From: an uncultured Erysipelotrichaceae bacterium
GTDB lineage: Bacteria > Bacillota_I > Bacilli_A > RF39 > UBA660
Assembly: GCA_902783345.1 (NCBI GenBank)
Contig: CACZQI010000029.1
Coordinates: forward strand, 1-27,753
Reading direction: 5' to 3'
DNA length: 27,753 nt
The notes beneath the pieces were generated by a model. The model made no database searches and had not been told where the DNA came from. It worked only from the letters and a program-made list of their open reading frames with translations. Positions 6,616-14,474 of this stretch are shown here, one piece after another. Positions within the stretch are counted from its first letter, which is position 1. Every line of letters begins with the position of its first letter. The translations under genes were made by a program, and so were the position numbers.

Positions 6616-7875
6616 TTATTCTTCAACTATTTTAACATTAGCGCCTACTGCTGATAATTTTTCCACAATATTTTCATAGCCTCTTAAAATATGCTCAATG
6701 TTAGTAATTTCTGTTCTGCCTTCTGCAATCATACCAGCAAGAAGCATTGCAGCACCAGCTCTTAAATCTGTAGCTTCTACATTTTGCCCAATTAAAGAAG
6801 TTTTGCCATGAATAATAGCAACTTTATCATCTAAATCAATATTTGCCCCCATTAAATTTAAGTATTTAATATGACGCATTCTATTTTCATAAATTGTTTC
6901 TTCAAAAACTGAATCACCATCACACTGAGTTAAGAATGTACTCATTGGTTGCCCTAAATCAGTAGGAAATCCTGGAAAAACTAAAGTTTTAACATTTACA
7001 GGATTAAGTCTATCAGTTTTAGATATCGTTATTTTATTTCCATTTATTTCAAAATTACAACCCGCTTCATATAATTTACTAAATAGTGCATCTAAATGCT
7101 CTTTGATAATTCCATCAATAACTAAGTTATTACCTAGTAAAGCCCCCATTATTACATAAGTCCCTGCTTCAATTCTATCAGGAATTACTTCAACTTCACC
7201 ATCATGTAATTCTTTAACGCCTTCAATGATAATTTCACTAGTTCCCGCACCACTTACTTTGGCTCCCATTGAATTTAAGAATTCAGCAATATTAACAATT
7301 TCTGGTTCTTTAGCAGCATTATGTATTTTAGTAATACCTTCCGCTTTAACAGATGCAAACATTATATTTATAGTTGCTCCAACTGAAGCCATATCTAAAA
7401 AGATATCATTACCTACTAAGTTTTCCCCTGTAATAATATAAGTTTTTTCATCAGGTGTGGTAACAACTTCAGCACCTAATTTTTTAAATCCATTAACATG
7501 AAAATTAATTGGTCTTGCTCCAATTGTGCATCCACCTGGATAAGATATTTTAGCATATCCATATTTAGATAATAAAACTCCCATAAAATAATATGATGCT
7601 CTCATTTTAGAAGCATAATGCTCATCTATTTCATGATTAACCGCATTTTTATTATCAATATATAAAACATCATCTTTAAGTTCAATATTTGAACCAAGTA
7701 ACTTCATCATTTCAATAAGTAATCTAACATCACTAATATTAGGTACATTTTTAATAATGCATTTACCATTTGTAAGCATAGCAGCAGGAATTAAGGCTAC
7801 TACACTATTTTTAGCACCACCAATTTTGATTTCTCCTGCTAGTTCACGCTTTCCTTCAATAACTAATTTTTTCAT
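6616..7875 (-). CDS. murA: UDP-N-acetylglucosamine 1-carboxyvinyltransferase
   Basis: First committed step of peptidoglycan synthesis: transfers enolpyruvate from PEP to UDP-GlcNAc in the cytoplasm. 419 residues, full length. Lys22-Asn23 in IGGAKNSVVALIPAA, the catalytic Cys116 in GGCTIGARPINFH (the fosfomycin target; sensitive form rather than the Asp variant) and Asp306 in PGFPTDLGQPMSTF are present. In Bacillus the two paralogues lie next to rpmE (murAB) and next to spoIID (murAA); here one copy lies between these two neighbourhoods, so I cannot assign the paralogue. It has its own promoter. Start ATG with AGAAAGG about eight bases upstream. Together with the PBP gene it shows that the organism makes a cell wall. 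Confidence 0.97.
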   Translation of the reverse strand: MKKLVIEGKRELAGEIKIGGAKNSVVALIPAAMLTNGKCIIKNVPNISDVRLLIEMMKLLGSNIELKDDVLYIDNKNAVNHEIDEHYASKMRASYYFMGVLLSKYGYAKISYPGGCTIGARPINFHVNGFKKLGAEVVTTPDEKTYIITGENLVGNDIFLDMASVGATINIMFASVKAEGITKIHNAAKEPEIVNIAEFLNSMGAKVSGAGTSEIIIEGVKELHDGEVEVIPDRIEAGTYVIMGALLGNNLVIDGIIKEHLDALFSKLYEAGCNFEINGNKITISKTDRLNPVNVKTLVFPGFPTDLGQPMSTFLTQCDGDSVFEETIYENRMRHIKYLNLMGANIDLDDKVAIIHGKTSLIGQNVEATDLRAGAAMLLAGMIAEGRTEITNIEHILRGYENIVEKLSAVGANVKIVEE

Positions 7876-7920
7876 TTCATAACCTTTCTAATTTAAAAAC
7901 AAAAAGACTACCTCACTTTT

Positions 7921-7949
7921 AATATATATTGTTTATTATCTTTAGTCAA
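7921..7949 (-). promoter_or_regulatory. murA promoter
   Basis: On the minus strand TTGACT (7944-7949), a 17-base spacer and TATATT (7921-7926): a good sigma-A type promoter directly after the mntP stop codon. Leader of about 40 bases to the murA start. Confidence 0.65.
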
Positions 7950-7953
7950 TTAT

Positions 7954-8487
7954 TTAAGAAAAAATTTGACATAAATTGACAACTCCCAGCATTAAAAGTA
8001 TAAAAATACCTAAATATATGGCTTTTTCTTTAAGTAACTTCCCTGAATATTTACCAATAATAAGTCCCATATGTGTAATACTAGCGCTACAAACTGAAAA
8101 TGTTAAAAATGATAGAAAATGATGATCAGTAATACCAGAAAGCCCTATTCCTACCGAAAAACTATCTATACTAACGCTAAAAGCCATTAAAAAAATTGAT
8201 AAAGATGAGGTAATAATAGTTTGTTTATCATTATTTCTATCTAAAAACATCATAATTGCTAAATAAAAAAGAATAATAGAAACAATAAGTTTTGGATTAA
8301 TATTAATAAAATTAAATAACTCATCACCAATTAAATTTCCTAAAAGAGGCATAAAAAAATGCATAATACCTACAACTAGAGGGATTAATAATCTTTTAAA
8401 ATTTGATAATCTACTAACACCTATTCCCAAAGCAATCGAAAAAGCATCCATACTAAGTGCTAGTCCAATTAAAAAAATACTTAACAT
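7954..8487 (-). CDS. mntP: MntP-family manganese exporter (DUF204)
   Basis: 177 residues with about six membrane segments and two related halves. Each half carries the family motif with a membrane-embedded Asp: LSMDAFSIALGIG (Asp14) and VSIDSFSVGIGLSG (Asp108). MntP exports Mn(II). In Bacillus subtilis mntP (ywlD) lies in the prfA-prmC-spoIIR region, exactly the context here, 22 bases after spoIIR. The sporulation protein YtaF belongs to the same superfamily, so a sporulation-linked role is an alternative. Ribosome site AGGGAGG, four bases before the ATG. Confidence 0.85.
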   Translation of the reverse strand: MLSIFLIGLALSMDAFSIALGIGVSRLSNFKRLLIPLVVGIMHFFMPLLGNLIGDELFNFININPKLIVSIILFYLAIMMFLDRNNDKQTIITSSLSIFLMAFSVSIDSFSVGIGLSGITDHHFLSFLTFSVCSASITHMGLIIGKYSGKLLKEKAIYLGIFILLMLGVVNLCQIFS

Positions 8488-8509
8488 AGGCCCTCCCTAG
8501 TTAAGTATA

Positions 8510-9025
8510 TTATTTAATACTTTGTATTATTCTTGATATAAATAATTTATATTCAACATCTGTAGTAGTTGTATTTTCTTCAAGTAAACATAAAGGTGGA
8601 AATAAAACGCACCACCAATTACTTCCCTTTCCGCTACCTAATTCTACTACTAATGAATCATACATTCCTTCTTTGTAAACTACACCTTTATAAACTTTGC
8701 GTGGAAAATAATTAAGTCCATAATCAAGTTTATAATTATTATTACCTAAAAAATTTGCTATCTTTTCGTTTATTTCATCTAAATTATTAATAATTATTTC
8801 ATTTACTTCATCTTTAGTTTTTACATCCTTAATTAAATTATATAAAATATCTTCTAAAAAAGACTTTAATTCCTGCTTTTTATGTAAATCTAATTCATCA
8901 TTACTATTACTTATTACTCTAAGTCTAATTGAATCATCAGGAATAACTATTTCATTTTGTTTTTGCTCTTTAAAAGGCATTACGCTTAAGATAATACCAG
9001 CAAGTATAAGTAAAACATTTTTCAA
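8510..9025 (-). CDS. spoIIR: Stage II sporulation protein R
   Basis: Secreted forespore signal that activates SpoIIGA, and through it pro-sigma-E cleavage, in the mother cell. 171 residues: hydrophobic signal/anchor at about 2-17, then DDSIRLRVISNSN at 30-42, and the family hallmark GKGSNWWCVLFPPLC near the C-terminus (about 132-146). Length is somewhat shorter than the Bacillus protein (about 224). The only plausible start is a TTG (9025), about 12 bases after AAAGGA, which is long; the ribosome site sits in a leader hairpin (see separate entry). Lies between prmC and mntP as in Bacillus subtilis. Confidence 0.94.
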   Translation of the reverse strand: MKNVLLILAGIILSVMPFKEQKQNEIVIPDDSIRLRVISNSNDELDLHKKQELKSFLEDILYNLIKDVKTKDEVNEIIINNLDEINEKIANFLGNNNYKLDYGLNYFPRKVYKGVVYKEGMYDSLVVELGSGKGSNWWCVLFPPLCLLEENTTTTDVEYKLFISRIIQSIK

Positions 9026-9063
9026 ATAAAAACACTATCCTTTCAAATCTATAATGGGTAGTG
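9026..9063 (-). promoter_or_regulatory. spoIIR leader hairpin over the ribosome site
   Basis: On the minus strand CACTACC (plus 9057-9063) pairs with GGATAGTG (9033-9040, one bulge), followed by TTTTTAT. It looks like an intrinsic terminator between prmC and spoIIR, and its right arm also contains the GGA of the only ribosome site for spoIIR. It may attenuate read-through or hide the ribosome site. I could not find a sigma-F type promoter in the gap. Confidence 0.45.
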
Positions 9064-9073
9064 CTAATATTTT

Positions 9074-9817
9074 TTATTCATTTATAATAAATAGATATCT
9101 ATTTTTACCTGCTAAGTCTTTTTCAATCTTTATTTTAGCTTTAGGAAAATATTCTTTGGCTAACTTTTTTAAGTTATTGCCTTCATCTTCATCAATTTCT
9201 AACGCAATTAAAAATTTTTTATTTAAAGATTTTTCCCCAATTTTAAATATTTGTTCATAATATTTTAAAGGGTTTCCTTCCACATATATAGCATTATAAG
9301 GCTCATATTTAGTATTTTCTGATACTTTATCACCTGGTGTTATATATGGTGGATTACTAACGATAACATCATAATTATTGATTAAATTATATTTAAACAT
9401 ATCTTTTTTAATAAAGTTAATATCTACTTTATTTATCTTGGCATTCTTTTTGGCAAGAGATATGGCTTTAGAACTAATATCTATAGCGCTTATTTCTAAA
9501 GAAGGTCTTTCTTTTTTTAGCGCAATAGAAATGCATCCTGAACCAGTTCCAATTTCTAATAAAGAAGCATTATTTAATTCTAATTTATTTAAATATGTTA
9601 AAGTTTTTTCTACTAATCCTTCTGTTTCAAATCTAGGAATTAACACATTAGGATTTACCTTTATTATATAACCATAAAAGTCTACATTACCTATTAAATA
9701 TTGAACTGGATAGCCATTATTTATTCTTTCAATAATATCATCTAAATTACGATATTTTTCTTGTAATAATTCATAATCTTTTTTAGAAATATTTTCAAGG
9801 TTATTCATTACCTTCAA
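9074..9817 (-). CDS. prmC: Peptide chain release factor glutamine methyltransferase
   Basis: Methylates the Gln of the GGQ motif in release factors RF1 and RF2. 247 residues: PRFETE at 61-66, SAM-binding [10 protein letters not shown] at about 86-95, and the catalytic NPPY at 155-158. The N-terminal helical domain before PVQYLIG is only about 36 residues, clearly shorter than in the usual 280-290-residue enzymes. The start is a TTG at 9817 with an ideal GGAG five bases upstream; the in-frame ATG three codons later (9808) has poorer spacing. It overlaps the end of its substrate gene prfA by 17 bases, so the two are translationally coupled. Confidence 0.94.
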   Translation of the reverse strand: MKVMNNLENISKKDYELLQEKYRNLDDIIERINNGYPVQYLIGNVDFYGYIIKVNPNVLIPRFETEGLVEKTLTYLNKLELNNASLLEIGTGSGCISIALKKERPSLEISAIDISSKAISLAKKNAKINKVDINFIKKDMFKYNLINNYDVIVSNPPYITPGDKVSENTKYEPYNAIYVEGNPLKYYEQIFKIGEKSLNKKFLIALEIDEDEGNNLKKLAKEYFPKAKIKIEKDLAGKNRYLFIINE

Positions 9818-10859
9818 TTTTTCTCCTTTGATCTTCAGTTATTAAGGCTTCAATAATTGGATCAATATTTCCTTCCATTACTCTATCAAGTTCCATAATA
9901 CTAAAGTTTATACGATGGTCAGTGACCCTATTTTGTGGATAATTGTAAGTTCTTATTTTTTCAGAACGATCTCCTGTTCCAACCATACTTTTACGTGCAG
10001 AACCAACATCACTTTCTTGTTTTTGTTTCATCATATCATAAATTCTTGATTTTAAAACAACCATGGCTCTTTCTTTATTTTTAATTTGGCTTCGTTCATT
10101 TTGACAAGTTACTACAATTCCTGTTGGAATATGAGTAAGTCTAACAGCCGAATCAGTTGTATTTACACCTTGTCCACCTTTACCTGATGAGCGATATACA
10201 TCTACTCTAATATCTTCCGCTTTAACATCAACATCAATGTCTTCAACCTCAGGCATAACTAAAACTGTTGCCGTTGAAGTATGAATACGTCCTTGTGTTT
10301 CTGTTTCTGGAACTCTTTGAACTCTATGAACCCCACTTTCAAACTTTAATTTAGAATAAACATTATTACCACGGATAGTATATTCAATAGTCGAAAAACC
10401 ACCTGCTTCTCCTTCTACTTCATGAGTAACTTCCATTTTCCAACCATTTTTTTCGGCATATTTATTATACATTCTAAATAAATCACCAGCAAAAATATTA
10501 GCTTCATCTCCGCCAGCAGCGCCTCTTATTTCCATAATTATATCTTTTGAATCATTTTCATCTTTTGGTAGTAATAAAAGTTCAAGTTCTTTAGTTAAAT
10601 TAGAAAGCATTTCTTGCTTTTCATCTAATTCTAATAAAGCAATTTCATGCATTTCAGGATCATTAACTAAAGATTTCAATCCCTCAATTTCAAGAGTCAA
10701 TTTCTTATATTCTTCGTATTTATTAACTGTTTCTTCAAGTGATCCTTTTTCTTTTGATAGTTTTTTCTGCTTATTAAAATCACTTAAAACTTCTGGTTTT
10801 AATAATTCTTCATTTATTTCATTGAATCTTTCTTTAATTAATTCTAATCTTTCTATCAT
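9801..10859 (-). CDS. prfA: Peptide chain release factor 1
   Basis: Terminates translation at UAA and UAG. 352 residues, full length. The codon-recognition tripeptide lies in VPETETQGR (Pro-Glu-Thr at 184-186, the form usual in Bacilli) and the GGQ motif at 228-230 in [10 protein letters not shown], followed by [15 protein letters not shown]-terminal coiled coil about 1-95. Follows rpoE by 32 bases with an AAGAGGAA ribosome site and no terminator in the gap, so it is probably in the rpoE transcript. Confidence 0.97.
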   Translation of the reverse strand: MIERLELIKERFNEINEELLKPEVLSDFNKQKKLSKEKGSLEETVNKYEEYKKLTLEIEGLKSLVNDPEMHEIALLELDEKQEMLSNLTKELELLLLPKDENDSKDIIMEIRGAAGGDEANIFAGDLFRMYNKYAEKNGWKMEVTHEVEGEAGGFSTIEYTIRGNNVYSKLKFESGVHRVQRVPETETQGRIHTSTATVLVMPEVEDIDVDVKAEDIRVDVYRSSGKGGQGVNTTDSAVRLTHIPTGIVVTCQNERSQIKNKERAMVVLKSRIYDMMKQKQESDVGSARKSMVGTGDRSEKIRTYNYPQNRVTDHRINFSIMELDRVMEGNIDPIIEALITEDQRRKIEGNE

Positions 10860-10891
10860 AACAATTCCTCTTATCTAGAAAAAGACTACTG

Positions 10892-11323
10892 TTATATATC
10901 AGAATCTTCTAATTCATCAGCAGTATCTAAAATAACTAAATCTTGTAAGTCATCTTCAGCATCATCATCGGCATTAGCATCTTCTTCATAGTTATCTTCA
11001 TCTGTTTCTTCTTCAAAATCCTCATCTTCTGGTATAATTTCATAGTCTTCGTCGTCATCTTCTAAAATTACTTTAGTACTATGATTTATTTTTAAATCAC
11101 AATAACCATCATCTAACATTATAAATCTTTTATCGGTAATAATTTGTTCAAAAAAGTCTCCAATACCATTTTCAAACTCTTCTTCATCTAAATCTAATAA
11201 TTTAATAACTTTTTTAAATAAATCTTTAATTTTTTGTTTTTTATCTGTTTCCTTTAATATTAAGTAAGCAACATCACTATAAGATAATGTTTCTTTTTCT
11301 TCATCTGTTAGTTTTAATTTCAT
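10892..11323 (-). CDS. rpoE: RNA polymerase delta subunit
   Basis: Delta factor specific to Bacillota; it increases RNA polymerase recycling and specificity. 143 residues: an N-terminal HARE-HTH domain at about 8-85 (LSYSDVAYLIL, then FFEQIITDKRFIMLDDGYCDLK) and a strongly acidic, presumably disordered C-terminal tail at about 88-143 made mostly of Asp and Glu. Start ATG with AGGGAGG about eight bases upstream. First gene of an rpoE-prfA-prmC run. In other Bacilli it follows argS-ywiB, and a YwiB-like gene lies just upstream here. Confidence 0.93.
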   Translation of the reverse strand: MKLKLTDEEKETLSYSDVAYLILKETDKKQKIKDLFKKVIKLLDLDEEEFENGIGDFFEQIITDKRFIMLDDGYCDLKINHSTKVILEDDDEDYEIIPEDEDFEEETDEDNYEEDANADDDAEDDLQDLVILDTADELEDSDI

Positions 11324-11346
11324 TAACTAATATCCTCCCTATGAAA

Positions 11347-11425
11347 CCATTATATGTATATCTTTAATATTTGATAATGGCGTTTTAAACATACATAATT
11401 TTATCATATAAATTATGATTGTCAA
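11347..11425 (-). promoter_or_regulatory. rpoE promoter and leader hairpin
   Basis: On the minus strand TTGACA (11420-11425), a 16-base spacer and TAAAAT (11398-11403) preceded by TGA (extended -10). Start near 11391, leader about 68 bases. The leader contains a perfect 7-bp inverted repeat CCATTAT/ATAATGG (11374-11380 and 11347-11353) with a 20-base loop that ends just before the ribosome site. Confidence 0.6.
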
Positions 11426-11442
11426 TAACTAATTTATATCCT

Positions 11443-11754
11443 TTAAAAAATAATCTCAATTGTTTTTAAAATACCTTCTTCACTTTCAATTCTATAGTTT
11501 ATTATATGCTTATCTTTAAAGGTATTAGATACTACATCATCTACTTTTAAAGATACGTTTTTTTGATATTCTTTAAGTTCAACGATAGCTTCATTTTTAT
11601 TAAAATCTATAATATATTTATATGTTTCATCTTCATTTATAAAAACTTTATTATCTAAATCATAAATTATATTATCAAATATAGCTTTATTACCATCTAA
11701 TTTACCATTTAAAGAAAGGATTAATTCATTATCATTATACAAATTTAATTTCAT
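11443..11754 (-). CDS. Small beta-rich protein, possibly YwiB-like (DUF1934)
   Basis: 103 residues, acidic, no membrane segment, alternating hydrophobic pattern of a beta-barrel. Not securely recognised. The second half (DNKVFINEDETYKYIIDFNK, then IINYRIESEEGILKTIEIIF) has the spacing of the lipocalin-like YwiB/DUF1934 proteins, and YwiB is typically encoded beside argS-rpoE, as rpoE is here. If so, it is shortened by about 40 residues at the N-terminus. Ribosome site is weak (GTGA). An extended -10 (TGCTATGAT) lies 17-25 bases before the start, so the transcript has almost no leader. No clear terminator before the rpoE promoter. Confidence 0.55.
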   Translation of the reverse strand: MKLNLYNDNELILSLNGKLDGNKAIFDNIIYDLDNKVFINEDETYKYIIDFNKNEAIVELKEYQKNVSLKVDDVVSNTFKDKHIINYRIESEEGILKTIEIIF

Positions 11755-11818
11755 TTCAAATCACTAATTTATCATAGCATAATATCTTAGTATAAATCCA
11801 TAATATAACTGGTGGATT
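11755..11818. promoter_or_regulatory. Divergent promoter region, YwiB-like gene and PBP gene
   Basis: The 64-base gap between two head-to-head genes. Minus strand: TGCTATGAT (plus 11771-11779), an extended -10. Plus strand: candidate -10 elements TATAAA (11791-11796) and TATAAC (11804-11809), neither with a good -35. The PBP ribosome site GGTGG at 11811-11815 is only three bases from the ATG. Confidence 0.35.
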
Positions 11819-13750
11819 ATGAAAAAAATTCGTATTTTATATAAACTTTCTTTATTTAGTGCAATAGTTTTCACTGTAATTCTTACAGCGCTTTATATTT
11901 ATGCTTATTTTTCACCTAAAATTATACTTAATTCTGCTAATTCAATTATTCTATATGACCAAAATAATGAACTAATCTTTGCATCTAATAATCGAAATAG
12001 TTGGGTTAATAGTGATGAAATAAGTCATTATATTAAAGATGCTACTATTTCAATTGAAGATAAAAATTTTTATAAACATCATGGTTTTGATTATTTAAGA
12101 ATTTTAAAAGCCATGTATTTAAATATTAAACATAAATCAATAGTTCAAGGCGCATCAACTATAAGTCAGCAATATGTTAAAAATTTATATTTAGATTTTG
12201 ATAAAACTTGGAAAAGAAAGATTGAAGAAGCCTATTTAACTTTAAAATTAGAAGTTCATTATAATAAAGATGAAATCTTAGAAGGTTATTTAAATACTAT
12301 AAATTATGGACAAGGTAATTATGGTATTGAATCAGCATCAGAGTATTATTTTAATAAAAAAGCTAGTGATTTAACTTTAGAAGAAGCTACAATGTTAGCG
12401 GGAATTCCTAGAAGTCCTGAGAACAATAATCCGGTAAGTAATTATGATAACTGTATAAAAAGAGCTAAATTAGTAGCTAAATCTATGCTTGATAATAACT
12501 ATATTACCGAGGATGTTTATAATAATCTTTTTCAAGAAAAGATAGAGATTTATGGTAAAAGAGAAACAAATAATATGCAAACATTAATGTATTATCATGA
12601 TGCAGTTATGGAAGAGTTAAATAATATTAATAATATTCCTAAATCTCTTATTAAATCTGGTGGTATTAAAATATATACTACTTATAATTCTGATGTCCAA
12701 AAGACTTTAGATGAATCCATTCAAAATAATGCCAAAGATGAAAAAGTGCAAATTGCAAGTATTGTTATAAATCCATCAACCGGAGGAGTTATGGCTCTTG
12801 CTGGTGGTGTTAACTATGCTAAAAGTGAATATAACAGGGTTACTCAAGCTAAAAGACAAGTAGGTTCGACAATTAAGCCTTTTTTGTACTATACTGCTCT
12901 TCAAAATAACATGACCGAAAGTTCAACATTTTTAAGTGAAAAAACCTCTTTTGTCTTTTCAAATAATCAGACATATTCGCCCAAAAATCACTCTAATACT
13001 TATGGAAATAAAGAAATATCTATGGCTGCTGCTCTTGCTTATTCTGATAATGTTTATGCGGTTAAAACCCATTTATTTTTAGGTGAAGAACAATTAGTAA
13101 ACACTTTAAAATTAGTTGGTTTAAAAGAAAGTTTAGACGCTATTCCTTCTCTAGCACTAGGCGCTAAAGAAATTAATATGCTTGATTATGCTACTGCTTA
13201 TAATACTTTAGCAAATTATGGTACTAAAACTGATATTCATTTTATAAATCGAATTGAAGATGCTTACGGAAATACTCTATATGAACATAAAGAAAAAAAG
13301 GAAGAAGTGCTTGATAAAGATTACGTCTTTATTTTAAATGAAATGTTAACTAATACTTATAGTTCTTCTTTTATTGATTATTTAAATCCAACTGTCATTT
13401 ATTTAAATAGTAAAATTTCCCGTAAATATGCTCTTAAAAGTGGTACTACTGAAAATGATTATTGGATAGTTGGCTATAATCCTGATATTTTAATGATGGT
13501 TTGGGCTGGTAATGATATGAATGAAAATGTTGATTCTAGTTATTCTAAAAAAGTTAAAAATATTTGGTGTGATACAGTTGAAACCTACGAAAAAGATAAA
13601 GATGCTGTTTGGTATGAAATGAGTGATAATATCGTTGGGATTCCACTTGATGCTGTAACTGCTTCATCTAGTACTAATCAAGATAAAACTATTATTTATT
13701 ATTTTAAAAAAGGATCTGAACCTTATATTGTAAAAGAAAAAGATAACTAG
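11819..13750 (+). CDS. Class A penicillin-binding protein
   Basis: Bifunctional peptidoglycan glycosyltransferase and DD-transpeptidase at the outer membrane face. 643 residues: one membrane segment at about 11-31; GT51 domain with catalytic Glu80 in SIEDKNFYKHHGFD, GASTISQQ at 111-118, and EILEGYLNTINYG; transpeptidase domain with SxxK at Ser350-Lys353 (GSTIK), SDN at 409-411, and KSGTT from Lys540. All catalytic motifs are intact. No C-terminal PASTA or Fn3 domain. It is the only plus-strand gene left of the origin and so is transcribed against the replication fork. Monocistronic, converging on the next gene with a shared terminator. Confidence 0.96.
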   Translation: MKKIRILYKLSLFSAIVFTVILTALYIYAYFSPKIILNSANSIILYDQNNELIFASNNRNSWVNSDEISHYIKDATISIEDKNFYKHHGFDYLRILKAMYLNIKHKSIVQGASTISQQYVKNLYLDFDKTWKRKIEEAYLTLKLEVHYNKDEILEGYLNTINYGQGNYGIESASEYYFNKKASDLTLEEATMLAGIPRSPENNNPVSNYDNCIKRAKLVAKSMLDNNYITEDVYNNLFQEKIEIYGKRETNNMQTLMYYHDAVMEELNNINNIPKSLIKSGGIKIYTTYNSDVQKTLDESIQNNAKDEKVQIASIVINPSTGGVMALAGGVNYAKSEYNRVTQAKRQVGSTIKPFLYYTALQNNMTESSTFLSEKTSFVFSNNQTYSPKNHSNTYGNKEISMAAALAYSDNVYAVKTHLFLGEEQLVNTLKLVGLKESLDAIPSLALGAKEINMLDYATAYNTLANYGTKTDIHFINRIEDAYGNTLYEHKEKKEEVLDKDYVFILNEMLTNTYSSSFIDYLNPTVIYLNSKISRKYALKSGTTENDYWIVGYNPDILMMVWAGNDMNENVDSSYSKKVKNIWCDTVETYEKDKDAVWYEMSDNIVGIPLDAVTASSSTNQDKTIIYYFKKGSEPYIVKEKDN

Positions 13751-13768
13751 CAAGTCTAATTATCTTTT
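13738..13768. terminator. Shared bidirectional terminator
   Basis: AAAAGATAA (13738-13746) and TTATCTTTT (13760-13768) form a 9-bp stem with a 13-base loop. It contains the last codons of the PBP gene and the stop of the convergent gene, so it can end both transcripts. T-rich on the minus-strand side. Confidence 0.5.
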
Positions 13769-14404
13769 CATTTGTAATACTTTTGGTTCTTTTAATACTT
13801 CACTTTTATACCATAAGTTTTTTAAAAGTTTTTCTCTTTCTTCTATAGTAAGCTCTCTTTTTAAATCGTCATATAATTTAGCAAAATCACTAAGTTTAAC
13901 ATAAACATCATCTATTTCAACTAATAAATCTTCTGTCATAATTAAAATAATGCTTTCAAATTCTTTATACTTTTCTTGTTTTTTATCAAAATCAATATCT
14001 ATTTCATTAACTTGTCTGGTTAATTCTTTTTCAGTACAAACTAAAGATTTTACTAACTTTTGCTTTAATTTCTTATTTTTTAAAGTTGCAGATTCATTAG
14101 CTCCTTCATAAGTAGCAAAAATTTCATCAACAAAATCACTATTAGAATAAAAGGAAGTATACCCATATTGAGGAATTACTCTTTTATCTAAATCCATAGG
14201 AGTTTTATAAGGATAGACAACTTCATATTCTGTGCGACATTTGCCATTAAAAAAGTTAGTTTTTCTTTCACCTAATAAATAAACTTTAGATACAATAAAT
14301 CCGACATCTTCACTTAAACTATTAGCAAGTGTTGGTTTTAACCAATCTTTATCACTTTTTACTGGCATTACTGCATATCTAATTGGGTACTTCAAATAAC
14401 TCAT
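13760..14404 (-). CDS. Unknown 214-residue soluble protein
   Basis: I do not recognise this gene. 214 residues, no signal peptide or membrane segment. The first 90 residues look globular (YPIRYAVMPV, GFIVSKVYLLGERK, YEVVYPYKTP), resembling a small beta-rich domain. Residues about 105-200 are charged and helical (KNKKLKQKLVKSL, IDIDFDKKQEKYKEFES, TIEEREKLLKNLWYK), a likely coiled coil. Ribosome site AGGAG nine bases upstream. It stands alone between the ParB/Noc gene, which has its own terminator, and the convergent PBP gene. No function can be assigned. Confidence 0.75.
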   Translation of the reverse strand: MSYLKYPIRYAVMPVKSDKDWLKPTLANSLSEDVGFIVSKVYLLGERKTNFFNGKCRTEYEVVYPYKTPMDLDKRVIPQYGYTSFYSNSDFVDEIFATYEGANESATLKNKKLKQKLVKSLVCTEKELTRQVNEIDIDFDKKQEKYKEFESIILIMTEDLLVEIDDVYVKLSDFAKLYDDLKRELTIEEREKLLKNLWYKSEVLKEPKVLQMKR

Positions 14405-14452
14405 ACTACTTAACTCCTATATTCCTATATAATCCTAACATTAATCCATAAT

Positions 14453-14474
14453 TAAAACAAGCCTAAGCTTGCTT
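14453..14474 (-). terminator. Terminator overlapping the ParB/Noc stop codon
   Basis: On the minus strand AAGCAAGC and GCTTGTTT form an 8-bp stem (one G-U pair). The four-base loop TTAG holds the TAG stop codon, and the right arm ends in a short T tract. Confidence 0.65.

Noticed and set aside
7895..7920. Possible mntP terminator (AAAAG/CTTTT)
   Set aside because: Only five A-T-rich pairs with a nine-base loop, located downstream of the murA promoter.
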